From contig NZ_BAQK01000012.1 in NCBI RefSeq assembly GCF_025994435.1, positions 1 through 24,814 on the forward strand: a stretch of DNA of 24,814 nt. The letters run 5' to 3'. A model generated the notes under the pieces. It had not been told where the DNA came from, made no database searches, and saw only the letters and a program-made list of their open reading frames with translations. This document shows, piece after piece, positions 6,727-14,492 of this stretch. Every line of letters starts with the position of its first letter. Position 1 is the first letter of the stretch. This DNA comes from Gluconacetobacter johannae (GTDB lineage: Bacteria; Pseudomonadota; Alphaproteobacteria; Acetobacterales; Acetobacteraceae). Both the position numbers and the translations under genes were made by a program.

Positions 6727-8841
6727 TCAGTGTCCCGTCGCGGGCGGCGGCGGCGGAGCCGCCAGGGTCAGCACATTGTCCGTCCGGTTCAGGTCGGGGA
6801 TGTCGTGGTCCGGGTCCAGCGTCACCGTCTGCGGCGTGCGGGTGGTGGGGATGGTCAGTTCGATCTCGTTGCGTAGCTGCCAGGTCTCGGTCGGGATGAC
6901 CAGGCGCGAGGTGGTGCCGTCGGTGTAGGTCAGCATCAGCGTCACCGGCAGGGGCAGCCAGCCCTTGTTGTCGACGGTGACCAGAACGCCGCGCGCCGCG
7001 CCGTCGCCGGTCGTCGTCGCGGATTTCACCGCATAGTCCGGGCCCCAGTTGTTGAAATACCAGCCGCGCCAGAACCACGACAGGTCCTCGCCGCCCTCGC
7101 TGCTCATCAGGCGGAAGAAGTCGGACGGCGTGGGGTGGCGATAGGCCCACAGCGCGATATAGCGGCGAAAGGCGCGGTCGAAGCGTTCCGGCCCCAGGAT
7201 CTGCTCGCGCAGCAGCATCAGGCCATAGGCGCCCTTGAAGTAGGTCACAGGGTGGCGATAGCGTTCCGGCACCAGGTCGGACGGCGTCATCAGCCGGGGC
7301 GCGGCCGGGTCGCGCAGGACCGACAGGATGTCTTCCGCCGGCTTGCCGGTGGCGGGGGCGAATTCCGCATCGCGCTTGGGCGCGAATTCGCCATTGTTGA
7401 AATGCTGGGACGCATAGGCGTCGATGAAGGTGTTGAAGCCTTCGTCCATGAAGGCGTTGCGACGTTCGTTGGAGCCCACGATCATCGGGAACCAGGCATG
7501 CCCCAGCTCATGCGTCGTGATCCAGAACAGCTCGGGGTCCTTGTCATGCATCCCGTCGAAGACGATGCCAGGATATTCCATCCCCGCGCCGTGGCCGCCC
7601 AGATTGATCGCGTTGGGCCACGGATACGGGTACCATTGGCGCGAGAAATACTCGATCGCGTGCTTCACATAGGCGGTGGAGCGGTCCCACTGGTGCGGGC
7701 CCGCGCCCTCGACCAGATAGGCCGACATCGCCAGGCGCGGCGTCGCGGGGCGTCCACCCTCCCCGGCCAGGGGCGGCAGGTCCAGCCGCGCCGCGTCCCA
7801 CAGGAACGCCGGCGACGCGGCGAAGGCGACGTCGCGCGTGTTGTTCATGCGGAAACGCCAGGTCCTGGTCCCGCTCTGCGCCAGATGGCTCTTGGGGTCG
7901 GCGATGTCGGCCTCGGTGCGGATCATCACCCGTTCGTCGCTCTTCGCCGCCTGGGCCAGGCGGTCGCGCTCGGTCTGGGTCAGGACCTCGGCCGGGTTCA
8001 CCAGCGCGCCCGAGCCCACCACGGTGAAATTCCACGGCACGGTGATGCTGTAGTCGATGTCGCCATAATCCAGGAAGAATTCCTGGCCCAGGTACGGCGC
8101 GGTATCCCAGCCGCGCACGTCGTCATAGACGGCCATGCGCGGATACCATTGCGCGACCTCGTAGACATCGCCGTTGCGGCTGGGGGTGACGGCGGTGCGG
8201 CCGCCCCATTCGCCGGGGATCGTGTAGTGCCAGACGATCTTCACCCGGATCTTGCCGCCCTTGCCGTCCAGCGGGGTCGGCAGGGGCAGTTGCATCCGCG
8301 TGTCCGAGATCACGGGCGTCACCGCGACGCTCCTGCCGTCCTGTTCGACCGACACGCTCTCGATCGCCTCGCCGTCCGTATGGTTGGCGTGGCGCTGGGG
8401 GTTGGCGAACCCGCCGCGCGACCCGTCGCGATAGATGTTCTGGTCCAGCTGGACCCACAACACGTCCAGCGCGTCGGGGCTGTTGTTGACATAGGTGATC
8501 GTCTCGGACCCCGACAGCAGGCGGTTGGCAGGGTCGATGGCCGCCTTGATCTCGTAATCCGCATTGTTCTGCCAATAGGCGGGGCCGGGCACGCCCGCGC
8601 CCGACCGGTAGGGCCCGGACCCCTGCGGATAGGCCAGCGGGGCGAAGATCCGCGCCGGGTCGGGCGGCGGCAAGGCAGGCAGCGCCGGGGCGGATGCCGT
8701 GTCGGGGGCCGCATCGGCAGCCCCGGCGGGCGCGCCTCCCGCGCCGCAGGCCAGTATCGCGGCCAGCATCGCCCCGCCGGTCCGAAGGAGACGGCCGGCG
8801 GCGGGGCGGCGCGGATGCGGGCGGGAGTTCGGCAAGATCAT
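6727..8841 (-). CDS. secreted M1-family zinc metallopeptidase
   Basis: The 704-aa protein has an Arg-rich N terminus and a hydrophobic stretch (residues 24-41), consistent with a Sec or Tat signal. A low-complexity Ala/Pro linker follows (to about residue 70). The M1 N-terminal beta domain starts with DYEIKAAIDP (95-104). The gluzincin site is complete: HELGH (444-448) plus Glu467 in DEG, in HEXXH-X18-E spacing, with a GMEYPG segment (420-425) in place of the GAMEN exopeptidase motif. Members with this variant are predicted periplasmic or cell-surface peptidases. The substrate is unknown. A lipobox reading (ILAC) is possible but its -2 Leu is atypical. GGAAAGG precedes the ATG. Confidence 0.9.
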   Translation of the reverse strand: MILPNSRPHPRRPAAGRLLRTGGAMLAAILACGAGGAPAGAADAAPDTASAPALPALPPPDPARIFAPLAYPQGSGPYRSGAGVPGPAYWQNNADYEIKAAIDPANRLLSGSETITYVNNSPDALDVLWVQLDQNIYRDGSRGGFANPQRHANHTDGEAIESVSVEQDGRSVAVTPVISDTRMQLPLPTPLDGKGGKIRVKIVWHYTIPGEWGGRTAVTPSRNGDVYEVAQWYPRMAVYDDVRGWDTAPYLGQEFFLDYGDIDYSITVPWNFTVVGSGALVNPAEVLTQTERDRLAQAAKSDERVMIRTEADIADPKSHLAQSGTRTWRFRMNNTRDVAFAASPAFLWDAARLDLPPLAGEGGRPATPRLAMSAYLVEGAGPHQWDRSTAYVKHAIEYFSRQWYPYPWPNAINLGGHGAGMEYPGIVFDGMHDKDPELFWITTHELGHAWFPMIVGSNERRNAFMDEGFNTFIDAYASQHFNNGEFAPKRDAEFAPATGKPAEDILSVLRDPAAPRLMTPSDLVPERYRHPVTYFKGAYGLMLLREQILGPERFDRAFRRYIALWAYRHPTPSDFFRLMSSEGGEDLSWFWRGWYFNNWGPDYAVKSATTTGDGAARGVLVTVDNKGWLPLPVTLMLTYTDGTTSRLVIPTETWQLRNEIELTIPTTRTPQTVTLDPDHDIPDLNRTDNVLTLAAPPPPPATGH

Positions 8842-8904
8842 GACCTTTCCGGAGGAGTCGGAGAACCGACGCTAACGGAATTGCCCGGCGGACGTAACCC
8901 ACCC

Positions 8905-8925
8905 AAAGGGGGCCAAGGCCCTTGC
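8905..8925. repeat. degenerate remnant of the palindromic repeat (copy G)
   Basis: An imperfect AAGGGGGCC/GGCCCTT palindrome with loop AA is followed by GCC. It matches the right half of the middle hairpin in copies B and F (AGGCCCTTGCC) and lies right after the MetF-like gene's stop. The arms are unequal (two extra G), so it looks decayed. The relation is inferred from this short stretch only. Confidence 0.35.
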
Positions 8926-8927
8926 CT

Positions 8928-9671
8928 TCAGGCGATTCCGTCGTGGATCGGGGCGAGATAGCGCGACAGTTTCACGCGCAGCGGCATCAGGTAGACATGC
9001 CCGCCCTGGGCGCGGACGGTGCGGATCGCATCGCAGGCGAAGGCGACATTGGCCTCGATCGTGGGGGCGAAATCGCGGGGGAAGACCACGTGATTGGTCG
9101 TTTCCCAATACGAGCGCGATTTCGGGCCGATGACCGGCGACAGGCCCCAGAAGACGGTCTCGCCCGCCAGCCAGCCCATGCAGACATCCAGCGTCCGGCG
9201 GTCGAACACCGGCTGGGTGAAGAAACCCATGGCCCCGGCGTCCTTCTTGCGCGCCACGGCCTCCAGCTCGCGGTACGGGGCGCGACGATAGGGGTCGAAG
9301 GCCGCGTAGACCGTCAGGTGCGGGGCCTCGCGCCGATAGCGGCGGATGACGCTCTCGCTGGAATTGGGGAAGGTACGGCGGCTGATGTCGGCGGGCGGAT
9401 CGCCGCGCACCACCAGGACCTCGCGCAGATCGTCCTGCTCCAGGCCGGGCAGCGGGCCGTCGGGGTCGATGTCGATGGCGCGGACATGCGGCACCACGCG
9501 CGGCATCAGCGGATGCAGCAGCGGCACCGTGTCCCAGCTCCGCAGCGGAAAGCGCATCAGGTCCGGGACGTTGAGGGTGTCGGCGACGGGAAAGCAGTCC
9601 CGGACCTCGGCCGCGTCGCGCAGCAGCGCCTCCGCGTCGCGGGGGATCAGTTCGACCGAGATCCGCGTCAT
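8928..9671 (-). CDS. short MetF-like methylenetetrahydrofolate reductase family protein
   Basis: The 247-aa product aligns by eye with the MetF (FAD-dependent 5,10-methylene-THF reductase) barrel. It has an N-terminal catalytic-type Glu7 in SVELIPR, the FAD-binding-type Asp91 in LVVRGDPP, and GAMGFFTQPVFD near residue 170, all conserved landmarks. It is about 50 residues shorter than E. coli MetF, mainly in the N-terminal half, and the usual FFPP string after Glu is replaced by LIPR, so it may be a paralogue with altered substrate or redox partner. Its ATG overlaps the folD stop by 4 bp, pointing to coupled translation and a C1-folate role. A full-length MetF elsewhere in the genome would favour the paralogue view. 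Confidence 0.8.
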   Translation of the reverse strand: MTRISVELIPRDAEALLRDAAEVRDCFPVADTLNVPDLMRFPLRSWDTVPLLHPLMPRVVPHVRAIDIDPDGPLPGLEQDDLREVLVVRGDPPADISRRTFPNSSESVIRRYRREAPHLTVYAAFDPYRRAPYRELEAVARKKDAGAMGFFTQPVFDRRTLDVCMGWLAGETVFWGLSPVIGPKSRSYWETTNHVVFPRDFAPTIEANVAFACDAIRTVRAQGGHVYLMPLRVKLSRYLAPIHDGIA

Positions 9672-10582
9672 GCGCCGCCCACGATCCGCCGCGCGGCGGC
9701 CAGCGTGTTGTTCAGCAGGCAGGCGATCGTCATCGGGCCGACGCCGCCGGGCACCGGGGTGATGCGGCCGGCGCGGGTCACGGCCTCGTCGAACGCCACG
9801 TCGCCGACCAGGCGCGTCTTGCCGTTGGGCAGGGACACGCGGGTGATGCCGACGTCGATGATCGTGGCGCCGGGCTTGATCCAGTCGCCGCGCACCAGGC
9901 CCCGGCACCCCGTCGCCACCACCAGGATATCCGCCTGCCGCGCCAGGGCCGCGGGGTCGCGGGTGTCGATATGTGCGATGGTGACGGTGCAGCCTTCGCG
10001 CAGCAGCAATTGCGCCATCGGCCGGCCGACCAGGTTGGACGCGCCGATGACCATCGCATGCAGCCCGCGCAGGTCGCCCAGTTCGGATTTCAGCAGCATC
10101 AGGCAGCCCAGCGGCGTGCAGGGCACGATCCCCGGCTGCCCCAGCGCCAGGCGCCCGGCATTGACCTCGCCCAGCCCGTCGACGTCCTTGTCCGGGTGGA
10201 TCGCGTTGGTCACCGCCACCGGGTCCAGCCCTGCGGGCAGCGGCAGCTGCACCAGGATGCCATGGATTTCAGGATCGGCGTTCAGCCGCACGATCAGCGC
10301 CTGCAACTCGGCCTGCGACGTGGTGGCCGGCAGCATGTGCATGAACGAGCGCATGCCCGCGCGATGGGTCTGCAACGCCTTGTTGCGGACATAGACTTCG
10401 CTGGCCGGGTCGTTGCCCACCAGCACCACCGCCAGGCCCGGCGTCACGCGATGGCGGTCGTGGAACGAACGGACGTCTTCCGCGATCGTCCGGGTGAGGT
10501 TCGCCGCGAACGCCTTGCCGTCGATCAGGCGCGCGGACGGATTGCGGACGGGCGCGGTTTCGGCGAAAGCTGGGTCGGTCAT
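9668..10582 (-). CDS. folD: bifunctional methylene-THF dehydrogenase / methenyl-THF cyclohydrolase
   Basis: FolD interconverts 5,10-methylene-THF, methenyl-THF and 10-formyl-THF with NADP(H). From ATG 10582 (GGAG 6 nt upstream) the 304-aa protein shows VGNDPASEVYVRNK with Tyr64 and catalytic Lys68. The QLPLPAGLD segment, DVDGLGEVNAGRL, the Rossmann motif VIGASNLVGRPM and the PVPGGVGPMT signature follow. An extended frame to 10705 has no family similarity. It is the first gene of a two-gene unit with the MetF-like gene. Its start overlaps, on the opposite strand, a possible ATG of the aldolase gene. Confidence 0.97.
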   Translation of the reverse strand: MTDPAFAETAPVRNPSARLIDGKAFAANLTRTIAEDVRSFHDRHRVTPGLAVVLVGNDPASEVYVRNKALQTHRAGMRSFMHMLPATTSQAELQALIVRLNADPEIHGILVQLPLPAGLDPVAVTNAIHPDKDVDGLGEVNAGRLALGQPGIVPCTPLGCLMLLKSELGDLRGLHAMVIGASNLVGRPMAQLLLREGCTVTIAHIDTRDPAALARQADILVVATGCRGLVRGDWIKPGATIIDVGITRVSLPNGKTRLVGDVAFDEAVTRAGRITPVPGGVGPMTIACLLNNTLAAARRIVGGA

Positions 10583-10619
10583 GAACGCTCCGGACACTGG
10601 CTTGACGAGGGACGACATC

Positions 10620-11675
10620 GTGAAAGAGCAGATACGCAAGAATTTCAGCAGCGACAATGTCGTTCCGGTCTGCCCCGCCATCATGACCGCGCTGATGGAG
10701 GCCAACGCCGACGCCGCCCCCGCCTACGGCGCCGATGCATGGACCGCACGCCTGCAGGACGCGGCGTCGGACCTGTTCGAGCACCGGGTGCGGGTCTTCC
10801 CCGTCGCGACCGGCACGGCGGCGAATGCGCTGGCGCTGGCGGCCACGACCCCGCCCTTCAGCGCCGTCCTGTGCGACGAGAGCGCCCATATCATGCAGTC
10901 GGAATGCGGCGCGCCGGATTTCTATACCGGTGGCGCGCGCCTGGTTCCGATCCCGTCCGAGGACGGGCGGATGACGCCCCAGGCCCTCGCCTACACGCTG
11001 GACCGCCTGCCGGTGGACGATACGCAGCAGAACCTGCCCGCGACCCTGAGCCTGACGCAGGCCAGCGAATGGGGCACGGTCTACGACCCCGCCACCGTCG
11101 CCGACCTGGCGGCAAGGGCCCGCGCCCGGGGGATGGCGGTGCATATGGACGGCGCGCGGCTGGCCAACGCCATCGCGCATCTGGGTTGCACCCCGGCCGA
11201 GGCGACCTGGAAGGCGGGCGTGGACGTGCTGGCGCTGGGCGCCACCAAGAACGGCGCGATGGCGGCCGAGGCCGTGGTGTTCTTCGACCCCGGGCGGGCC
11301 GAGCATTTCGCCCGGCGCCGCAAGCGCGGCGGCCATGACTGGTCGAAACAGCGGTTCCTGAGCGCGCAGTTGCTGGCCTATCTGCGCGACGACCTGTGGC
11401 TGCATAACGCGCGGCAGGCCAACGCGATGGCCCAGCGCCTGGCGGGCGGGCTGTTCCGCCATCCGGGCGCGCGGCTGCTGTACGAAACGCAGGCCAACGA
11501 GATCTTCGTCCTGCTGCCCGGCCCGGCGGTCACGCATCTGCGGGCGGCGGGGTTCGTGTTCCGTGACTGGCGCGCGCCGCTGGGGCTGAACGGCACGGTG
11601 GTGCGGCTGGTCACCAGCTATTACACGCGCATCGAGGACGTCGATGCGCTGCTGGCCACGCTGTCGGGCGCGTGA
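10620..11675 (+). CDS. ltaE: threonine aldolase family PLP enzyme
   Basis: Predicted to cleave L-threonine or allo-threonine (or a related beta-hydroxy amino acid) to glycine and an aldehyde. The 351-aa fold-type I enzyme has the PLP stacking region DESAHI (86-91), Asp177 in HMDGARLANA, and the Schiff-base Lys210 in LGATKNGAM. I choose GTG 10620 because GAGGG is 8 nt upstream and the product then starts at the usual KNFSSDN region. An in-frame ATG at 10581 would add 13 residues and overlap the folD start codon, but has a weak ribosome-binding site. The substrate cannot be read from sequence; a phenylserine-type aldolase is an alternative. Glycine and one-carbon folate chemistry link it loosely to folD. 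Confidence 0.88.
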   Translation: MKEQIRKNFSSDNVVPVCPAIMTALMEANADAAPAYGADAWTARLQDAASDLFEHRVRVFPVATGTAANALALAATTPPFSAVLCDESAHIMQSECGAPDFYTGGARLVPIPSEDGRMTPQALAYTLDRLPVDDTQQNLPATLSLTQASEWGTVYDPATVADLAARARARGMAVHMDGARLANAIAHLGCTPAEATWKAGVDVLALGATKNGAMAAEAVVFFDPGRAEHFARRRKRGGHDWSKQRFLSAQLLAYLRDDLWLHNARQANAMAQRLAGGLFRHPGARLLYETQANEIFVLLPGPAVTHLRAAGFVFRDWRAPLGLNGTVVRLVTSYYTRIEDVDALLATLSGA

Positions 11676-11683
11676 TGGAAGGC

Positions 11684-11774
11684 GCCAAAGGGCATAGCCC
11701 TTTGGCAACCCAAGGCTTTTAAAACGTATGGGATGCAAGGGCCGAGGCCCTTGCCGGGTTCGGGCAAAGCCCGG
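11684..11774 (+). repeat. composite palindromic repeat, copy B (second subtype)
   Basis: Three hairpins: GCCAAAGGGC/GCCCTTTGGC (11684-11706, loop ATA); GCAAGGGCC/GGCCCTTGC (11735-11754, loop GA); CGGGC/GCCCG (11761-11773, loop AAA). The linkers match copy F (23895-23973) over most of their length, including ATGGGATGCAAGGGCCG. The first and last hairpins are shared with subtype A/D. It separates two convergent genes and probably ends both transcripts. Confidence 0.82.
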
Positions 11775-11794
11775 CCTTCCCTTCCCGCCGACGG

Positions 11795-13363
11795 TTACTG
11801 GTTATCGTCGGACTCGCCGCTGCTCTCGCCCTCATCCCCCGACCCCGGCGTGACGGCCACGAAGATGTTCTGCCCGTTACGCAGGATCCGCAGCAGCACC
11901 GACTGGTTGGCCTTCAGCGCCGCGCGGACGGCGGTGACGGTGGCGCCGGGGTTTTCCACCGGCTTGTTGCCCACTGCCTGGATGACGTCGCCGGCATGGA
12001 TTCCGGCCTGTTCGGCGGCCGAGCCTGCCTGCACGTCGCTGACGACGACGCCGCGCACCGTGCCGTCCAGGCCCAACTGCTGCCGCAGGTCCGACGTCAG
12101 GGGCGCCAGCGAGACGCCCAGGCGCGGCCCGCCCTCGTTCTTGTCGCCCACCGAGCCGTCCGGCGACGCGGCGCCCGACAGGTTGGCGATGGTGACCGAG
12201 GCCGTCTGTTCGGCCGAATTCCGCACGAAGCCCAGCGTCGCCTTGGTGCCGGGGGCCACCGACGCCACCTTCACCGCCAGATCGTGCGGGGTGTCGATCT
12301 TCTGCCCGTTCAGGGCGGTAATCACGTCGCCGGCCTTGATCCCGGCCTTTTCCGCCGGGCTGCCGTTGCTGACGCTGGCGACCAGCGCGCCGCTGGGCGG
12401 CGCGCCCTGCGCCCCGGCCTTCAGGCCCAGCGCCTTGGCCATCGCCGGCGTGATCTGCTGCGCCACCACGCCCAGATAGCCGCGCGTGACGTGGCCCGTC
12501 TTTTCCAACTGCGAGACGACGTTCTTCACCACGTCGGACGGGATGGCGAAACCGATGCCGATCGACCCGCCGCCCGAGGGCGACAGGATGGCGGTGTTCA
12601 CGCCCACGACCTTGCCGTCCTGGGTAAACAGCGGGCCGCCGGAATTGCCGCGATTGATCGGCGCGTCGACCTGGATGAACGAATCATACGGGCCATCGCC
12701 GATGTCGCGCCCGCGCGCCGAGACGATGCCCGCCGTCACGGTGCCGCCCAGCCCGTAGGGGTTGCCGACCGCGACCACCCATTCGCCGGGCTCGATCTTG
12801 TCGGAATCGCCCAGTTCGATGAAGCGCAGCTTGCTCTGCGACGTCACCTTCAGCAGCGCCAGGTCGGTCTTGGGGTCGCGGCCGACGATCTTGGCCGGCA
12901 GGGTCGTGCCGTCATCCAGCGTCACCGTGACCTTGGTCGCGCCCTTCACCACATGGTTGTTGGTCACCACAAAGCCGTCGGCCGAAATGATGAAGCCCGA
13001 TCCCCGGGCCTCGACCGTGCGGCGCTGCTGCTGCTGCGGCATCATCTGGAACGGGAAGGGGAACGGGAAGGGGGACTGGGGCTGCCCGTCCATGCCGCCT
13101 TCGTCGTCCATGGCGTCGGCGCGCAGGCTGGCGGTGATCGACACCACCGCGGGCTTCACCTGCTTCACCAGATTGACGAAATTCGGCAGCGTCTGGATCT
13201 GCGTATCCGGCCGGATCACACCGGTGTCGTCGGCGCGCGCACGTGCGACCAGCGCCCCGTCGGCCGCGCCGCCCAGCGCGGTGCCCGCGACCAGCGCGGC
13301 CAGCACCCCTGCCCGCAGCCGACGGACGCGGGGGAAAGAAATCGGCTGAAACTCGTCAGACAT
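11795..13363 (-). CDS. degP: DegP/HtrA-type periplasmic serine protease
   Basis: An envelope protein-quality protease of 522 aa. The N terminus carries a long signal region (RVRRLRAGVLAALVAGTAL, likely cleavage after RARA around residue 44). A trypsin-like domain follows with His137 (TNNHVV), Asp167 (TDLALLKV) and Ser241 (GNSGGPL). Two PDZ domains occupy approximately residues 290-385 and 410-505, the second ending before an acidic Ser/Asp/Glu tail. A Phe/Pro/Met/Gln-rich insertion (FPFPFPFQMMPQQQQ) lies in the LA-loop position before the protease core. ATG 13363 has AGGA upstream; an extension to 13456 lacks family similarity. It follows tadA on the same strand. MucD or DegQ would be equally fitting names. 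Confidence 0.95.
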   Translation of the reverse strand: MSDEFQPISFPRVRRLRAGVLAALVAGTALGGAADGALVARARADDTGVIRPDTQIQTLPNFVNLVKQVKPAVVSITASLRADAMDDEGGMDGQPQSPFPFPFPFQMMPQQQQRRTVEARGSGFIISADGFVVTNNHVVKGATKVTVTLDDGTTLPAKIVGRDPKTDLALLKVTSQSKLRFIELGDSDKIEPGEWVVAVGNPYGLGGTVTAGIVSARGRDIGDGPYDSFIQVDAPINRGNSGGPLFTQDGKVVGVNTAILSPSGGGSIGIGFAIPSDVVKNVVSQLEKTGHVTRGYLGVVAQQITPAMAKALGLKAGAQGAPPSGALVASVSNGSPAEKAGIKAGDVITALNGQKIDTPHDLAVKVASVAPGTKATLGFVRNSAEQTASVTIANLSGAASPDGSVGDKNEGGPRLGVSLAPLTSDLRQQLGLDGTVRGVVVSDVQAGSAAEQAGIHAGDVIQAVGNKPVENPGATVTAVRAALKANQSVLLRILRNGQNIFVAVTPGSGDEGESSGESDDNQ

Positions 13364-13502
13364 AGCGTTCCTGATTGTTGCCGGGGCGGCCAGACCGGCG
13401 ATCCGCCCCGAATCCTCTCTCATCGTGGCAGGATGCGATACCGGAGCGCACACCACCCCTACCTGCCGATGAAAGATGCGTTAACTGCGCGCCGGCCGCA
13501 AA

Positions 13503-13979
13503 TCACCGGCCGCGCAGGCGGGCGAAAAAATCGCGCAGCAGGGCGGCGGCCTCGGTCTCGCGCACGCCGCCGATCCATTCGGGGCGGTGCAGGCAATCGG
13601 GCCGGGCGAACAGGCGCGGCCCGTGTTCCACCCCGCCGCCCTTGGGGTCGTAGGCCCCGAATATGATGCGCCCGACGCGGAAATGCACCGCCGCCGCCGC
13701 GCACATCGGGCAGGGTTCCAGGGTCACCACCAGGGTGCAGCCGGCCAGGCGCGGGCCGCCCAGCCGCCGGACGGCCGCGCGCATGACCAGCATTTCCGCG
13801 TGGGCCGAGGCATCGTCCCCGGCCTCCACCGCGTTGCCGGCGTGGGCCAGCACCGTGCCGTCGGGTCCGACCAGCACCGCGCCCACCGGGACCTCGCCCC
13901 GCGCGGCGGCGGCCCGGGCCTCGTCCATCGCGATCGACATCGGGTCGCGCGGGTCGCGGGACGGGCTGTCAGCACCCAT
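13503..13979 (-). CDS. tadA: tRNA-specific adenosine deaminase
   Basis: TadA converts A34 to inosine in the tRNA-Arg(ACG) anticodon. The 158-aa protein holds the zinc and proton-shuttle motif HAEM (His60, Glu62) and the PCPMC motif (Cys90, Cys93), with the YDPKGGGVEHG region typical of TadA rather than of cytidine deaminases. The first 13 residues are polar and unconserved, and an internal ATG at 13940 is an alternative start. No strong Shine-Dalgarno precedes either. The gene precedes degP by 139 bp on the same strand. Confidence 0.93.
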   Translation of the reverse strand: MGADSPSRDPRDPMSIAMDEARAAAARGEVPVGAVLVGPDGTVLAHAGNAVEAGDDASAHAEMLVMRAAVRRLGGPRLAGCTLVVTLEPCPMCAAAAVHFRVGRIIFGAYDPKGGGVEHGPRLFARPDCLHRPEWIGGVRETEAAALLRDFFARLRGR

Positions 13980-14278
13980 CGCGCACCGCGCCGAGACAGC
14001 AGAAAACCAGGATTTATCCCTCCCGCATCATGCAACCCGGATCGGGCCGGGGACGTTCCGATCCATACCGCAGGCGCCCGGTCCATGCGCCCGTGGCGGC
14101 GATACGGTGCAATCACAACATGTTACAGACGCTGCCACATCGCGTACGGCCTCAGGGGCACGACACCCGGAAAAGATATTGATTTTAATGGACAGACAGG
14201 AAAACGGGTGACACCCTCGCCGCAATCCGGGTAACGTTTCCTGTAACAATCGAAACCGATATGAACAGGAGGAAGACG
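13980..14278. other. divergent intergenic region
   Basis: About 300 bp between the tadA start and the small lipoprotein gene, with no credible gene. The part near the lipoprotein gene is less G+C-rich and contains a direct repeat, GTAAC at 14231-14235 and 14243-14247 (12-bp period). A related TGTTAC is near 14119. It presumably holds promoters for both genes. I could not define -35/-10 boxes with confidence. Confidence 0.4.
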
Positions 14279-14404
14279 ATGAATACGCTCACGCTGATCC
14301 TGGCCGCCGCGGCAATCGTGATCGGTTTTTCCGCCTGCGAACCCGGACTGATGGGTCACCGCACCCTGACCGCGAGCGTGCATTCGGTCGTCTACGACGG
14401 CTGA
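14279..14404 (+). CDS. 41-aa small lipoprotein
   Basis: The gene is very short but well supported. AGGAGG (14267-14272) is a consensus Shine-Dalgarno exactly 6 nt before ATG 14279. The product starts MNTLTLILAAAAIVIGFSAC, a lipoprotein signal peptide with Cys20 as the probable lipidated residue (FSAC is an acceptable but not ideal lipobox). Only 21 residues follow, including GLMGHRTLTASVHSVVYDG, so the mature peptide is a tiny lipid-anchored tail. An in-frame ATG at 14261 would place the Shine-Dalgarno inside the gene and is less likely. It resembles entericidin-type or other small envelope lipoproteins only in size and layout. Function unknown. Palindromic copy C follows 33 bp after the stop. 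Confidence 0.72.
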   Translation: MNTLTLILAAAAIVIGFSACEPGLMGHRTLTASVHSVVYDG

Positions 14405-14436
14405 TCGGCCACCCCGGTTGCCTTGACGACTGGATT

Positions 14437-14481
14437 TCAAAGGCAATGCCTTTGATGGGGTCCAAGGGGCCAGGCCCCTTG
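14437..14481 (+). repeat. composite palindromic repeat, copy C (two hairpins)
   Basis: TCAAAGGC/GCCTTTGA (14437-14455, loop AAT) and CAAGGGGCC/GGCCCCTTG (14463-14481, loop A), joined by TGGGGTC. It corresponds to the second and third hairpins of copies A and D, with different but still paired stem bases. It lies between convergent genes and probably serves as a shared 3' end. Confidence 0.72.
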
Positions 14482-14492
14482 TGCCTCGCGGT

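Noticed and set aside
8750..8841. Lipoprotein signal for the M1 peptidase (ILAC).
   Set aside because: Leu at -2 is atypical and the upstream region suits a plain Sec/Tat signal; left as an alternative only.
7135..8961. 608-codon forward open frame.
   Set aside because: Antisense to the M1 peptidase, which has a complete HEXXH-X18-E site; Arg/Gly-rich composition is typical of shadow frames.
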